Positions 45,695-57,589 are shown, numbered from the stretch's first letter. The stretch is 64,000 nucleotides of DNA from Antilocapra americana (GCA_007570785.1 ML660201.1:31185840-31249839); one strand, 5' to 3'. Translations and numbers: made by a program. The notes: a model not told the origin generated them from the letters alone.

Positions 45695-47088
45695 ACTGTT
45701 CTGCACTCAATATGCCAGCAAATTTGGAAAACTCAGCAGTGGCCACAGGACTGGAAACGTCAGTTTTCATTTCAATCCCAAAGAAAGGCAATGTCAAAGA
45801 ATGTTCAAACTACAACACAGTTGCACTCATTTCACATGCTTGCAAGGTAATACTCAAAATCCTTCGAGCTAGGTTTCAACTGTATGTGAACTGAGAACTT
45901 CCAGATGTACAAGCTGGATTTAGAAAAGGCAGAGGAACCAGAGATCTAATTGCCAACCATCCGATGGATCACTGAAAAAGCAAGAAATTCCAGAAAAACA
46001 TCTACTTCTGCATCACTGACTATCACACTAAAGTTTTTGACTATGTGAATTACAACAAACTTTGGAAAATTCTTACAGAGACAGAAATACCAGACCACCT
46101 CACCTGCCTCCTGAGAAACCTGCATGCAGGTTAAGAAGCAACAGTTAGAACCTGACCTGGAACTACAGACTGATTCAAAATTGGGAAAGGAGTATGTCAA
46201 GGTTGTATGTTGTCACCGTTTATTTAACTTCTTTGCATAGCACATCATGTGAAATGCCAGGCTGGATGACTCGCAGGCTGGAATTGAGACTGCTGGGAGA
46301 AATATCAATAACCTCAGATACGTGGATGATACCACCCTAATGGCAAAAAGTGAAGAGGAACTAAAGAGCCTCCTGATAAAGGTGAAAGAGGAATGTGAAA
46401 AGACTGGCTTAAAACTCAACATTCAAAAAGCTAAGATCATGGCATTCAGTCCCATCACTTCATGACAAATAGATGGGGAGAAAAATGGAAACAGTGACAG
46501 ACTTTATTTTCTTGGGCTCCAAAATCACAGTGGACAGTGACTGCAGCCATGAAATTAAAAGACACTTCTTGGAAGAAAAGCTGTGACAAATCTAGTCAAC
46601 ATATTAAAAAGCAGAGACATCACTTTGCTGACAAAGGTTGGTATAGTGAAAGCTGTGGTTTTTCCAGTAGTCACATATGGATGTGAAAGTTGGACCAAAA
46701 AGAAGGTTAAGTGCCAAAGAATTGATGCTGTTGAACTGTGGTATTGGAGAAAACTCCTGAGAGTCCCTTGGTCAGCAAAGAGATCAAACCAGTCAATCCT
46801 AAAGGAAATCAGTCCCGATTATTCATTGAAAGGTGTGATGCTGAAGCTCCTCTACTTTGGCCACCTGATGTGAAGAGCTGACTCACTGGAAAAGATTCTG
46901 ATAGTGGGAAAAATTGAGGGCAGGAGGAGAAGGGGGCAAGAGAGGGCAAAGAGTTGGATGGCATCGCTGACTCAATGGACATGAGTTTGAGGAAATTCTG
47001 AGAGATAGTGAAGGACAGGGAAGCCTGGTGTGCTGCAGTCCATGGGGTTGCAAAGAATTGGATGGGACTGAGCGACTAAGCAACAACA
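45695..47088 (+). mobile_element. BovB LINE, 5'-truncated
   Basis: From 'ctgcactcaatatgccagca' inside the RT region to the 3' terminus ending 'gactgagcgactaagcaa'. Flanked by a perfect 14-bp duplication AATCATACTCAAAA at 45681-45694 and 47089-47102. Confidence 0.95.
45700..46873 (+). pseudogene. BovB reverse transcriptase and C-terminus, broken
   Basis: Pieces in order: 'VFISIPKKGNVKECSNYNTV' (about 45754-45813), 'VQAGFRKGRGTRDLIANHP' (about 45907-45963), a decayed first catalytic block near 46010-46060, the RT box reading YVDD rather than YADD (46319-46330), and the C-terminal 'RVPWSAKRSNQSILKEISP' (about 46760-46816). Stops at 45892-45894 and 45973-45975 and several frame changes inactivate it. 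It is more decayed than the neighbouring copy at 42.7-44.7 kb, so it is probably the older insertion. Confidence 0.9.
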
Positions 47089-47279
47089 AATCATACTCAA
47101 AAGTAATCTGAGGTTACAAAACAAGTTGCCTAACCTTTGTATTTGTGTATTGGTATGCTGATTTATTTTCAAACTGTTTTGAATAGGTACATATGTAAGA
47201 TTTGTTTTCAAGAAGTTGTTTCCTCTTAGTTCTCATTCTTGCAGCATTTTGCCTGTACTCTCATAGTGTTCTGTGATTG

Positions 47280-47440
47280 TTCAATAAATGTATTAAATTA
47301 GTTGTTCTATCTCTTCCTTCAAACATTGAAGTCCTCCAGGCCAGAGACCATCTTTCTCCTTCCTGCTCATTTTTGTATCCACAATACCTAGCACCATATT
47401 TGGCACAAAGAAATATTCATTGTATTTTTATCGAATGTAT
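47280..47440 (+). mobile_element. L2 3' fragment
   Basis: 'tcctccaggccagagaccat', 'gtatccacaatacctagcac' and 'tttggcacaaagaaatattc' fit the L2 3' end. The 94-codon frame over it is incidental. Confidence 0.6.
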
Positions 47441-47449
47441 ACCTCAGTG

Positions 47450-49350
47450 TCCTGACTTCACATCTGTCAGTAAGAGTTATGATTATAACTCACTTCTTTC
47501 TCACTACCAGGACAAATTCAGAATGCAAAGATCTTTTTCCTGTCTCTTAAATCAGAATTAATTTTTTGACCAAGAGTTGGTCAGTTTATGCATATTGCAT
47601 AGAGATACTGTAAGTGAAAATAGAATTAGCCCCTGACTTATCTTTATACATTCAAAATGGAATGTCTGCCCCACATCTATTTTGTATTTTCCTTGTAGTT
47701 TATTCTCATCTCTTTCTCAGTATCTCATATGTATAATAATAGAAGTCCTTTCTTGTTCTCCTTCCTATGGCTGCTTAAAGCTACACTGCTTTTAGGAGTC
47801 TATTTGTATTCAGAGACTCCAATGGTAAGTAATTTCAACAGGATGAAGCTCTTTAATCCTATTTTATATCTAAAAGGCATGCTCAACACTATCTCCTGCC
47901 ATCTCTTGAGAATCCAATTTCCTAAGGTTATATTCCTGAGACTGAATGGAAATTTTCAAAACTTAGAGTTCAAAGTTAAGTTATCAAATTCACACAAAGC
48001 CCAGACAATCCCAGCTGAGACTGATTTGTGTGGCCATAAACAGCAACAATCTTCCAGTGGCTATTGGTATAATAACTATGATTGCGACTTTGAACAAAGT
48101 CAAGTTTCTCTGCTCTGGACCCTACACACTTGGACCTGTTTTTCCTAAACAGAATTTGTCGAGAATGTAAAATTCACAGTAAAAGCCACCAGAACATGAT
48201 AGCAGACATCCATGTAACTACTAGGTAGCAAAACAGTAGGATGTAATTTTGGAATAAATTCAGTTATAAATCAAAATGCTGTTACTGAGACAACAAACAA
48301 CAGTTTCTAGGTGGAAACCTACTGAGTACAGCTAGTGGAGGAAGCTGCTAAGTCACGAGCTCCTGACTTTCATGAGCAACATGCCAAGGTCAAGTGGTCT
48401 TTTCTAAGCCATTTTTTTGGTCCGTGAAATACAGGGATGAAGAAATAATTGTGATTTTTAAGTAAATGTAATGAAAATTTAAAAAGTATATAAATCCAAC
48501 AGGTAAAACATCCTTCAGCTGCTGGTTTACTAAAGCTTCCCGCTAAATGTTAATTCTAAAATCACTGATGGGCCAAGACTCTTAGTAATTCCTTACCTGC
48601 ACCCTCACTACCTATTGGATTTTAAAATTACTTTTGGGAAATTGAGTTGAAAATTTACCCTCAGAAATGAGTTATGAATTATTCTATATATCTTTTTTTG
48701 AGAATTTCCAGTGCTGTAATGGTAATGGATTAATGCAGACTTTTATTTCTGGGTCATATGGAAAGTTAGAATTAAAATCACCTGCCTGTCAGTGAAATCA
48801 GTACAGAAGAATTCAGAAATTACATACCACAAGGAGCCAGCTTTCATTCCTGAAAGTCCAGGAATAAGATGTAGGCCAAATACATGCAAATCTACCAAAT
48901 ATCAACTTACTCTAGTCCTATAGCTTCTCAGAAAACTGTTAAATTAAATACAATGGAAAGAAGGAAATAAAAATTAAGATAAAATAATTCAATAAGGAGG
49001 TTGTGAAACATGAAATAAATAAGACTGTGATTTTTTTTTCCTTCTAACAAGGTTGCAAAAATATTCTAACTTCCAAATATGCAGACTCTCCTCCCTCAGA
49101 AGTTTGAATCATCTATATATTAGAAATTGGAAAAAAATCTGTCATTTCTGTAAGTCCCATCTTAGACGTAATAGGACTAATTAGCGATTTCTCTCTGAAG
49201 GGGGCCTTTTTTATGCACAGTCCAGAGAACTTGGTCTTTGCTCACAATGCATCCTGTGGAAAGAACTCTGCTGCCCTCTGCTGTCACTGAAAGTAGAGGA
49301 CACAGAAGAAAAGAAAACTCAGGCACCTGTGAATGAGAGATGATGGGAAC
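47450..49350. other. 1.9-kb unique stretch, no gene recognised
   Basis: Holds the longest frame not explained by a repeat, 139 codons at 47729-48148 on the plus strand. It is leucine-rich at the start but has no domain that I recognise, and its codon use is AT-driven. It could be chance or a very old pseudogene. Confidence 0.4.
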
Positions 49351-49365
49351 CCCTTGGTACTGGCA

Positions 49366-49578
49366 GATTCCCTGGTGGCTCAGACGATAAAGAATCTGCC
49401 TGCAAATGCAGGAGACCTGGATTCCATCCCTGGGTTGAGGAGATTCCCCTGGAGAAGAAAATGGCATGCCACTCCAGTATTCTTGCCTGGAGAATTCCAT
49501 GGACAGAGAAGACTGGCAGACTACAGTCCATGGGATCACAAAGAGTTGGACAGAACTGAGTGACTTTCACTTTCACTG
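49366..49578 (+). mobile_element. Bov-tA SINE
   Basis: 'gattccctggtggctcagac' to 'gagtgactttcactttcact', well preserved. Confidence 0.93.
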
Positions 49579-49884
49579 GAACACCAAGCAAGTCAACGCC
49601 CCTTCAGAGGGAAAAGACCCTTGTAAACTCCTTGAGCTACTGGTCCAGTTCTTCAGCCTAACTGGAGAATGTGATACAAGTGAAGAAGTAAAGGAGTAGC
49701 TAAGGCACCTTTGAAATGTGAAGGCCAGGAGATCAAAATGAGCAAATTTATTTATTTTTTAAAATTGGAAATTATCCAAAAAATTGATTATAAGAAAACA
49801 CAAGAACCAATTCCATCTATCCATTCACAGTAATAGAACAACAGCACAGAGGATATATTACCAGTTCAACATGCTATGAAGAAG

Positions 49885-50100
49885 CGTAAGTAAGTAAGTG
49901 AAGTCGCTCAGTCGTGTCCGACTCTTCGCAACTCCATGGATTGTAGCCTACCAGGCTCCTCAGTCCATGGGGTTTTCCAGGCATGAATACTGGAGTGGGT
50001 TGCCATTTCCTTCTCCAGCGGTTCTTCCTAACCCAGGGATCAAACCCCAGTCTCCCGCATTGTAGGCAGATGCTTTACTGTCTGAGCTACCAGTGAACTA
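49885..50100 (-). mobile_element. Bov-tA SINE, well preserved
   Basis: A short (GTAA)n start, then 'gtgaagtcgctcagtcgtgt' to 'gagctaccagtgaact'. ATGAAGAAG at 49876-49884 and 50104-50112 is the probable duplication. Confidence 0.93.
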
Positions 50101-50112
50101 GACATGAAGAAG

Positions 50113-50910
50113 AATAAAACAGGGTAAGGGTATGTAGAGTGGTGAAAATACTGTATCCATAAAATGGTTGGGGAATATTGCTCTGAAGAAGTCAAGAATG
50201 AGATTAAGAAACAAGCCATGGGGAAATGTGAGGAAAGGACGTTCTAGGCTGAGGAGACAGCCACTGCAAATGTCCTCTGGTGGGAACATGCTGGGGTGTT
50301 TTAGGAGAAACAAGGGTGACTTAAGTGCAGTAACTGGGAATGTGACAGTGAGGCTAGAGAAGATGGCAGAGTTTAGACTGTCAGGGGTGGCACTAGCTAA
50401 TAATCATATAATGTGAGCCACATAAGCAGTTTTAAAGTGTCTAGTAGCCAGGTTTAAAAAGAAAAAAAAATAGATGAAATCAGTTTTCCTCATGTATTTT
50501 GTTTAACTCAATGTATCTAAAACATTATGTAACCAATATAAGAAATACTGCAATATTTTACTTTTTTTTCTGTACTAAATCTTTCCAGTTCTATCTGTCT
50601 TACATCACAACTCATTTGATTTAGCCATATGTCAAACCTCAACAGTCAAGTGTAGCCATGGTTCTATTTAAATTTTTTTTTCTAGGTATATTTTAAAGTT
50701 TTATTACTTTTTGAATTTGAGATAATTTTCTTGCCTTTTAGAAGTGACACAGTGATGATTGCCAAATAATTTCTATAGAATTCAATGGAGAATAAATGAG
50801 CAGGAAACCTTGCAGCTCAAGCTAACCTGGATTCAGTACACTGGGTTTCTTTCAGCTGTTCTACCTTGGAAACAGGTGGGTGGAATTAAGTATGATATTG
50901 GAATGTTTAG
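50113..50910. other. Intergenic stretch with a possible L2-like relic
   Basis: 50113-50395 ('gtgaggaaaggacgttctag', 'gcaaatgtcctctggtggga') resembles an old L2-type interior. The rest is AT-rich and unassigned. Frames of 82 and 71 codons here are not supported. Confidence 0.35.
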
Positions 50911-51376
50911 GTAGGAATAAGTTTTTTATTGAAATATGCTTGACATTTAATATTATGTTAGTTTCAGGTGTACTGCATAGTGATTTGACTTTTCATACAT
51001 TACAAAATTACTCAATAAATCTAGTAATCATCTATTTACATACAAAGTTACTACATTATTATTGAACATATTTCTTTTTATGTTTGTTGTATCCCTGTGG
51101 CTTATTTATTTTGTAATTGGAGGTTTGTACCTCTTTAATATGCTACAGCTATTTCATCCAACTCCCTACCCCTCACTGTTATCAACTGCCTGTTTGTTCT
51201 TTGTACCTTCAGGTGTGTTTTCAATTTGTTTTGTTTGTTATATTAGATCCCACATATAAGTGAGGTCATATGTTTGTCTCTTTTTGTCTTATTTTACTTA
51301 GATGATATCCTGTAGATCCATCCATGTTGGCAAAAGTGGCAAAATTTCTTTTTTAATAGTTGAGTAATATTCAGAT

Positions 51377-51581
51377 CATCATGGGGCTTCCCTGGTGGCT
51401 CAGTGGTAAAGAATCTGCCTGCCAGTGCAGGAAATGCAGGTTTGATTGCTGGGTCGGGATGATCCTCTGGATAAGGAATTGGCAACCCACTCCATTGTAC
51501 TTACCATGGACAAAGAAGCCTGGTGGGCTACAGTCCATAGGGTCACAAAAGAGTCGTACATGATTTAATGACTAAACAACA
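51377..51581 (+). mobile_element. Bov-tA SINE inside the antisense L1
   Basis: 'atggggcttccctggtggct' to 'aatgactaaacaacag'. AATATTC occurs on both sides (51365-51371 and from about 51583), and the L1 text resumes after it. Confidence 0.92.
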
Positions 51582-51984
51582 GCAATATTCCATTATATAT
51601 ATGGACCTCATCCGTGCATCTGTTGATGGGCACTTAGGTTGCTCCCATGTCTTGGCTGTTGTAAATAACATTGCAGTGAAAATTTGGTTACACTATCTTT
51701 TGAATTAGTGTTTTTTGTTTTCTTTGAATAAATACCCAAAAGTCAAATGACTGGATTATATGGTAGAACTGTTTTTAATTTTTTTGAGAAACCTCTGTAC
51801 TATTTGCTATAATGACTGTACCGATTTACAGTCTCACCAAGAGTGCACAAGGTTTCCCTTTTCTTCATATTCTCACCAGCACTTGGTATTTGCTGTCTTT
51901 TGGGTGATAACCATTCTTACAGGTGTGAGGTGGTATCTTACTGTGGTTTTGATTTGCATTTCCCTGATTATTAGTGATGCTGAG

Positions 51985-52083
51985 CATCGGAGGAGGGAGG
52001 GAGGAGGGGGGGTTCTGGAGGGGGAGCATATGTAAACCCATGGCGATATCATGTCATTGTATGGCAAAACTAATAAAAAAAAA
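51985..52083 (+). mobile_element. Very short L1 tail insertion
   Basis: About 97 bp of L1 3' UTR ('ggaggagggagggaggaggg' to 'gtatggcaaaactaataaaa') closely matching the L1 end at 28180-28260. It sits in antisense L1 in the opposite direction, without a target-site duplication. About 46 bp of the target is missing, judged from the corresponding stretch of the L1 at 9116-9161. Confidence 0.85.
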
Positions 52084-52439
52084 TCTGTTCAGATCCTCTG
52101 TCCATTTTTAATTGGGTTATTTTTCTGATATTCACTTATATGAGTTCTTTGCTTATTTTGGATATTAACTTCTTATCAGATACATTGTTTCCAAATATCA
52201 TCTCCCATTTGGTAGGCTGCCTTTACATTTGTTGATGGCTTCCTTCACTGTGCAAGAGCCTTTTACTTTGATGTAGTGCCATTTCTTTATTTTTGCTTTT
52301 ATTTCCCTTTCCTAAAGAGGCAGATCCAAAAATATAAATATATATTGGTAAGACCAATGGCAAAGGCCATACTGCATATGTCATCTTCTGGAAATTTTAT
52401 GGTTGAACTCTTTACCCAGAAAGATTGCATGTTTCTATC

Positions 52440-53110
52440 ATTTAGTTCTTTTTCTGAGGTTTTATCTTGTTCATTCATTTGGAACATCTGTTCCCTCATT
52501 TTACCTAATTCTCTGATTTTATTTATGTATATTAGGTAGGTCTGTTGTGTCTCCCAATCTTGGAGAAGTAGCCTTATGTAGGAGATATCCTATGTTACCA
52601 GCAGCATGCTCCCCTCTGATCACTGGAGCTGTGTGCTCTGGGATGCCCCTGTGTGACTGTGCACCCTTGTGCAGTGACCATTGTGTGCGCTGCTAGGCAG
52701 GGCTGGCCACTGGCCCTCTTGGCTGCAATGCCTTGATTTGTGCTGTGGCTGCAGGTCCACTGGAGAACAGAGCAGGCCTCTTGCACAACAACCCGGTGGC
52801 ATGCTGCTGCTGCAGGTCCACTGGTGCAGAGGGCAGGCTTCTCACGTGGTCAGCTGCACAGCCCTGCAGACACTGTTGCTTCTGTCCCTTTGGTAGTCAG
52901 GGCCAGGTCCCCACATGGCAGGCCACCTGGTCTGCTCACCCACAACTTCTTCAGGCTCATAGTCTGGGAAGCCCAGTGTGGGACTCAGACCCCCACTTCC
53001 TGGGGAAGACCTTTGCAGTTGTGATATTCCTCCTGTTTGTGAATCACCAGCCCCAGAGTTTCGGTCCTGACTAAACCACATCTCTGCTACTCCTACCTGT
53101 CATGTTGAGG
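52440..53110. other. GC-richer, unassigned, probably an old retroelement interior
   Basis: Right of the L1, composition changes to clearly GC-richer, with a near-repeated phrase 'gctgcaggtccactgg' at 52750-52765 and 52810-52825. Overlapping frames of 60-113 codons on both strands result from the low stop density. I do not recognise a protein. The start ('gtatattaggtaggtctgtt') reminds me of an old mammalian repeat that I cannot name. Confidence 0.35.
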
Positions 53111-53333
53111 CTTCTTCTTTATATCTTTCGTTGTGGAGATTCTTTTCTGCTAGTCTTTACATTGTTCTCATAAATAGTTGTTATGTGAGTAGCTTTAATT
53201 TTTGGTGTGCCCTTGGGAGGAGATAACTTCCTAGTGGATTGTGTTGGCCTGACTTTCCAGGAATAAATTACACCTCAAGTTCATTAGAGGTCATTTATGG
53301 ACCATTGCAGGGAAAGGGCCAGAAAAATGTAAA

Positions 53334-53369
<36 letters not shown>

Positions 53370-53413
53370 TCACTCACTCACTCACTCACTCACTCACTCA
53401 CTCACTCACTCAT
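53334..53413. repeat. Compound (CA)n(CTCA)n microsatellite
   Basis: About 15 CA units followed by about 12 CTCA units, then imperfect CATTCAGT. The 80-codon frame here is made by the repeat (THTH...LTHS). Confidence 0.95.
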
Positions 53414-53464
53414 TCAGTCATTCCCCTACCCCAGCTTCAACCAGCCCAGTTCTGTCAAAGGATC

Positions 53465-53665
53465 TGCAGTGTAATGGTTAGGAGCTGTGTGCTGGATTCT
53501 GACTCCTAATTCTGATACTTATTAGCTTTGTGACTTTGACTAGGTTTCTTATGTTTTTTGTGTCTCAGTTTTCTTATTTGCAATGCAAGGTGGTTATGAA
53601 GATCAAATGAGTTAATGTCAGAGCTTAGCCCCTAGTGCTTGATGTATATAATAAATGTTGAATGG
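53465..53665 (+). mobile_element. MIR SINE (sense)
   Basis: 'ggttaggagctgtgtgctgg', 'gctttgtgactttgactagg' and 'gatcaaatgagttaatgtca' give the full MIR order. Confidence 0.8.
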
Positions 53666-53669
53666 TGAT

Positions 53670-53860
53670 AACCGTCTATGTGGGACATCTCTTCCTTTCA
53701 CTGTAAAATCCTCTCAGCCTTACCTCTTATCTCACCAGCTACTACTTGTGACAACTCTGGGCTGGCTTTGAAGGCTTCAGCATGTGCAGTGGCATACTTT
53801 TCCACCTGGGCCACAGCCCTTTACCTTTTTCTTTCAGCCCTTGGGTTTCTAAGAAGCCAC
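53670..53860 (-). mobile_element. L2 fragment
   Basis: 'acttttccacctgggccaca' and the preceding T/C-rich text fit reverse L2. The 85-codon frame is incidental. Confidence 0.45.
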
Positions 53861-54044
53861 ATCATGGAGTACCCTCAGCAACCTGCTTGGTACTCAAAAT
53901 CTTCTCATCCAAGAAATGCAAAGAAGTTCATCTAGTGGACCATCTTTGACCTAGGTGAAATGGAAACAAAAGAAGAAAAATTTTTTTATTTTGCTCCTAG
54001 GTAAGCAATTTTAAAACATGTTGTGTGAGAGTTTTCAGAAGGTT

Positions 54045-54215
54045 TGGAATTAAGCACAGTTGCCTGCAGAGGAGGCCAAGCCCATGTAGAAACTTCCTCC
54101 CTATCTCCCTCCTGTTCCCCTATACTCCTGCTCACTGGGATTACCTTCCCAAATAAACCGTGTACACTTGAAAGTTTGTCTTTGGCTCCACTTTCAGGGG
54201 AACCCAGGATAAATC
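54045..54215 (+). mobile_element. LTR 3' end remnant (ERVL-like)
   Basis: 'cttcccaaataaaccgtgta' holds an AATAAA, followed by 'tttcaggggaacccaggata', the familiar end of ERVL-group LTRs. Confidence 0.5.
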
Positions 54216-54629
54216 ACTATTGTTTTTAATTTTCTTAGCTTTGACTTTAAAAATGCTTATCCAATTACTCATATAGTATGTCTATTTACAGAGTGGCCTT
54301 GACTCTTGTCTTTAGGACCTTGGCCCTGTTTTCTCTGGCATCTCCAGTCTCATTCCTTTTATTGATTCCTTCTGCATATCCTCTCCATCCTGGAGAGACC
54401 TGCTTCATGCCACTGCCCAAGTTCTTGATAGAGGCGTCTGCCTTTGCTGGTATCATTTGTTTAGCTCTCATTCATCCATCCTCATCTCTCTGAAGCCATT
54501 CTCACAACTGACCTGTCAAGTGACAACTCCAGTCACTTAGAAGAAATAAAGTGGAACTATTAACCTGTGGCAGAATGAGTTATTATAAAACCTGAATCCA
54601 TTCTGCAAAGAGGTTTATGAATAATAAGA

Positions 54630-54765
54630 ATAAATATACTCATATTAACTAACATGTAATGATTTATATGCATTCTCATTTAATACTCAAAACAAGCCTA
54701 TTTTGTAGTTGAGAAAATAGATTCAGAGAAGTTAACTTTTCAGCAAACACACAGCTAGCCTGTGG
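54630..54765 (-). mobile_element. MIR SINE, left part
   Basis: 'attctcatttaatactcaaa' and 'tagattcagagaagttaact', reverse MIR. It is interrupted by the SINE at 54772 and resumes at about 54990. Confidence 0.7.
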
Positions 54766-54771
54766 AGTGTG

Positions 54772-54976
54772 TGTGTTAGTCAGTCAGTGGTGTCTGACTC
54801 TTTACAGTCCCATGGACTGTAGCCCATCAGGCTCCTCCGTCCGTGGGATTCTTCAGGCAAGAATGCTGGAGTGGGTTGCCATTCGCTTCTCCAGGGGATC
54901 TTCCCTGACCCAGGGATTGAACCCTGGGTGTCTTGCACTGCAGATTCTTTACCATCTGAGGCACCAGGGAAGCCCT
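54772..54976 (-). mobile_element. Bov-tA SINE nested in a MIR
   Basis: 'gtgttagtcagtcagtggtg' to 'gaggcaccagggaagcccta'. MIR sequence continues on both sides. Confidence 0.93.
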
Positions 54977-54987
54977 AATGCATGCAG

Positions 54988-55045
54988 AACTAGGGCTTGA
55001 ATGCAGGTCTTTCTTCCTAGATGCTCACCTCTTAACTCCATTAGA
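54988..55045 (-). mobile_element. MIR SINE, right part
   Basis: 'actagggcttgaatgcaggt' continues the MIR cut at 54765. Confidence 0.6.
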
Positions 55046-55049
55046 AACC

Positions 55050-57240
55050 TCTTTAGGGATGACTTGTGTGTTTGGCCCTGGTCCTAAGGCTGTCCCTAGT
55101 TCTCAGCACTCTGATGCGTAGATATTTTCCCCACTGATTTAAAAAGCAGGAGTGAAAGGAATCCTATTATATAGTGACAGAAAGTATATCTAAAATTATT
55201 TAAGGCTTTGGATTAAGGAAAAATGGAAACTGACTACTCATGGATACATGTTTTCATGTGGGGTGTTGAAAATATTCTAAAATTGATTACAGTGACCATT
55301 GCAAAGTTCTGTGTATATGCTAAAACAACAACAAAAATGAATTCTATGTTTCCAACGGGTGATTTGTCAGTATCTGGATTCTATCTCAAAAACTGTGATT
55401 GAAAAAAAAATCCCACTAGAATTTTTAGCAAATCTATTGGATAACCAAATACAGCACATGTGTAGGAACTGGTCAGTAATGCCGCTGTTACTCCTCATAT
55501 TCATAACCAGTAATTTTTTTCATAAAATGGTGCTTGGTTGTCGCTTGCATATATTTGTGGGCTAGAGGATTTGGGGTTCCAGAGAGTATTCCTTTTCAGA
55601 TTGTTGCTGATCTGGCACAAGGTTTTTGAGCCCCATGACTAGGAAGCCTGCAAGCAGCTCTGGGTGCAGCCACCCTCTTCTGCTCCTTTAAAAGTAAGAA
55701 AGATCATCAGCATCTGAAAGAAAGCAGCATAGGATCCTGTGAATGCCTGCCTTTGATGTGACCTTACTTAGGAACCCACATCCAGATGTGTCAGGCAGTT
55801 ATAATGACCACTTTGCTTCAGATACAGTCTTCTTGTCCTAACTCCCAGCAACAAAAGGGACTAGAAAAGTAAAACGTAACTGAGTTCTGCAAACCAACAT
55901 GCTGTTCTTACCTTCCAGGAGATGTTGACTGTAGGGAAGCTGTGCAGTGGGGGAAATGCCATTCAGCTTTGAAAAATGTAGACTCACAATGAGCCTCAGC
56001 TCACCTGAGGCAGGGACATCAAGCAAAAGAAAGACGATTAGCGTGGCAGGGCCACTGACCATTAACTATCGGTGTCTACTGACCCCATTATTTCAGTATC
56101 TTGATTATTTTCACCCTAAACATCGAAGAGGAGGTAGATTTACCACTTCTCTCCACCTGTGACTTTATTAACTGCTGGTCACTTAGGGGTGCCTCCTGTC
56201 CTAAACAACTCGCATCCTCAACAGTTTTTTTTTCTGATCCACAAAACTAAAGCTGATGTGTGTCACAGTATAGGGGAAATCTCTTTCTCAGCTTTCCCTG
56301 CTTCCTCAGCTTGTAGAAGAGAAACCAGAACTGTAGGTAGTTTTCTGCAGATTCCCCAGTCCTAAGGAGAAACTCTATCTACATAGGAAAGAATGCCTTA
56401 TAAATCTACATGATACAACACCAGAGAAAGGATAAAGGTAAAGTTGGGGGAGGAAAAAGCTGGATACTCTAAGGAGAAATGGCCACTCCTATATTCCTGA
56501 GCTTTGAAAGATACAAGTAAGGGGTTTGACCCCAACAGTTCTTTGGGCCATGGGTCTATTGCCTCTGCTTAATACATTGCCTTGAGACTCACCACATGGG
56601 TCAAGAATTCTCCCTGGATGTTCCCACTGGGAGAGGACCCCTTAGATATGTTTTTAAAAACAATTGTGGTACATTTAGACAGTAAGCAGAGGGTTTAGAA
56701 TCCTGGGGACAGAATATAAGGACATCGCACTTTATCTAAGGAAAGCAAACTTTTTCCTTGGTTAACAAAAATCAGATTTTCTAAATGAACAGGATTGGAC
56801 AGAACTAGTGGCAGCTTATTTTACAAAGTACTAACTAAATTGATAAAACTTTAGCAATAGAGGTAGGGTAAGTAGGCAAAGCTATTTTTTGGAGAAGGGT
56901 TTCAGATTGCTCAATACACAGGAATTCTAAAAGTCCTTCTGTTCGTAGTTTCTATTGAGAAAATCTAGAAAACAGCTCTTGGGGAAAGAGAAGATCTGAA
57001 GACGAATACTTGACTCACTTCTTTGCTCTGGGACTCTAGGCAGGCTAGTTTACCTCACTAATCTTCCCCTTTTTAATGGGTGGTGAAGAAAAATATTTTA
57101 CTTCACTTTCCCACAACACTATTATTGTTTTGGTTTTTACTACTGATAAATATATATTTATTTACTTTCACTACTGGTAAGTGTATATATATATATACAC
57201 ACACACATACTTACCATATGTAAAAAAGGAAGGGAAAAAC
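55050..57240. other. 2.2-kb stretch, no gene recognised
   Basis: Several plus frames of 60-74 codons without motifs. Near 57130-57215 there is a small duplicated phrase ('actactgataa', 'actactggtaa') and a (TA)n(CA)n run bounded by 'ggtaag' and 'cttacc', an imperfect palindrome. Confidence 0.4.
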
Positions 57241-57244
57241 AGCA

Positions 57245-57395
57245 GCATTTATTAAGTGCACCTAAGTAAGGAACGGTCATTATCCCATTTTATATATCAG
57301 CAAGTTGGCTCTCTAAAGATTCACTAAGTGATGCCAGGTCAGATACCTAGAAAGTGCCAGGACTGGTTCAAACCCAGTCTGTTTTCTTTCAAAGT
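57245..57395 (-). mobile_element. MIR SINE fragment
   Basis: 'agcatttattaagtgcacct', 'attatcccattttatatatc' and 'ctggttcaaacccagtctgt' in reverse MIR order. Confidence 0.65.
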
Positions 57396-57589
57396 CTCTT
57401 TCTTCCAGTGGTCACTTTTCTTTTCATTAAATAGTGAAGTATTCTACAGGTACAGTGTTATTTAGATCACGAAATTTTCACTTGACAATTTCTTCTTTGT
57501 CAGATGAAATTTTTGTGTTTATAAAGTTCCGTTTCTTCAAACAACTTACTGAAGTTTTCAAGTGTCTACACCATTTATCCTCTGCCTCC

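Larger units (their letters stand above)
50915..52330 (-). mobile_element. Old antisense L1 (3' UTR and ORF2 end), twice interrupted
   Basis: Antisense L1 3' UTR at left ('attatgttagtttcaggtgt'), then ORF2 C-terminal sequence ('gatccatccatgttggcaaa', 'ttgatttgcatttccctgat', 'agatcctctgtccattttta'). It is broken by a Bov-tA at 51377-51581 and a short L1 tail at 51985-52083. Frames within it are shadows. Confidence 0.9.

Noticed and set aside
47729..48148. 139-codon plus-strand frame, the longest not explained by a repeat
   Set aside because: No recognisable domain, no flanking splice or promoter signal, AT-driven composition; within the length expected by chance in 64 kb.
52595..53081. Several overlapping frames of 60-113 codons on both strands
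   Set aside because: They conflict with one another and reflect low stop density in a GC-richer block.
53239..53481. 80-codon frame with THTH / LTHS repeats
   Set aside because: Encoded by the CA/CTCA microsatellite.
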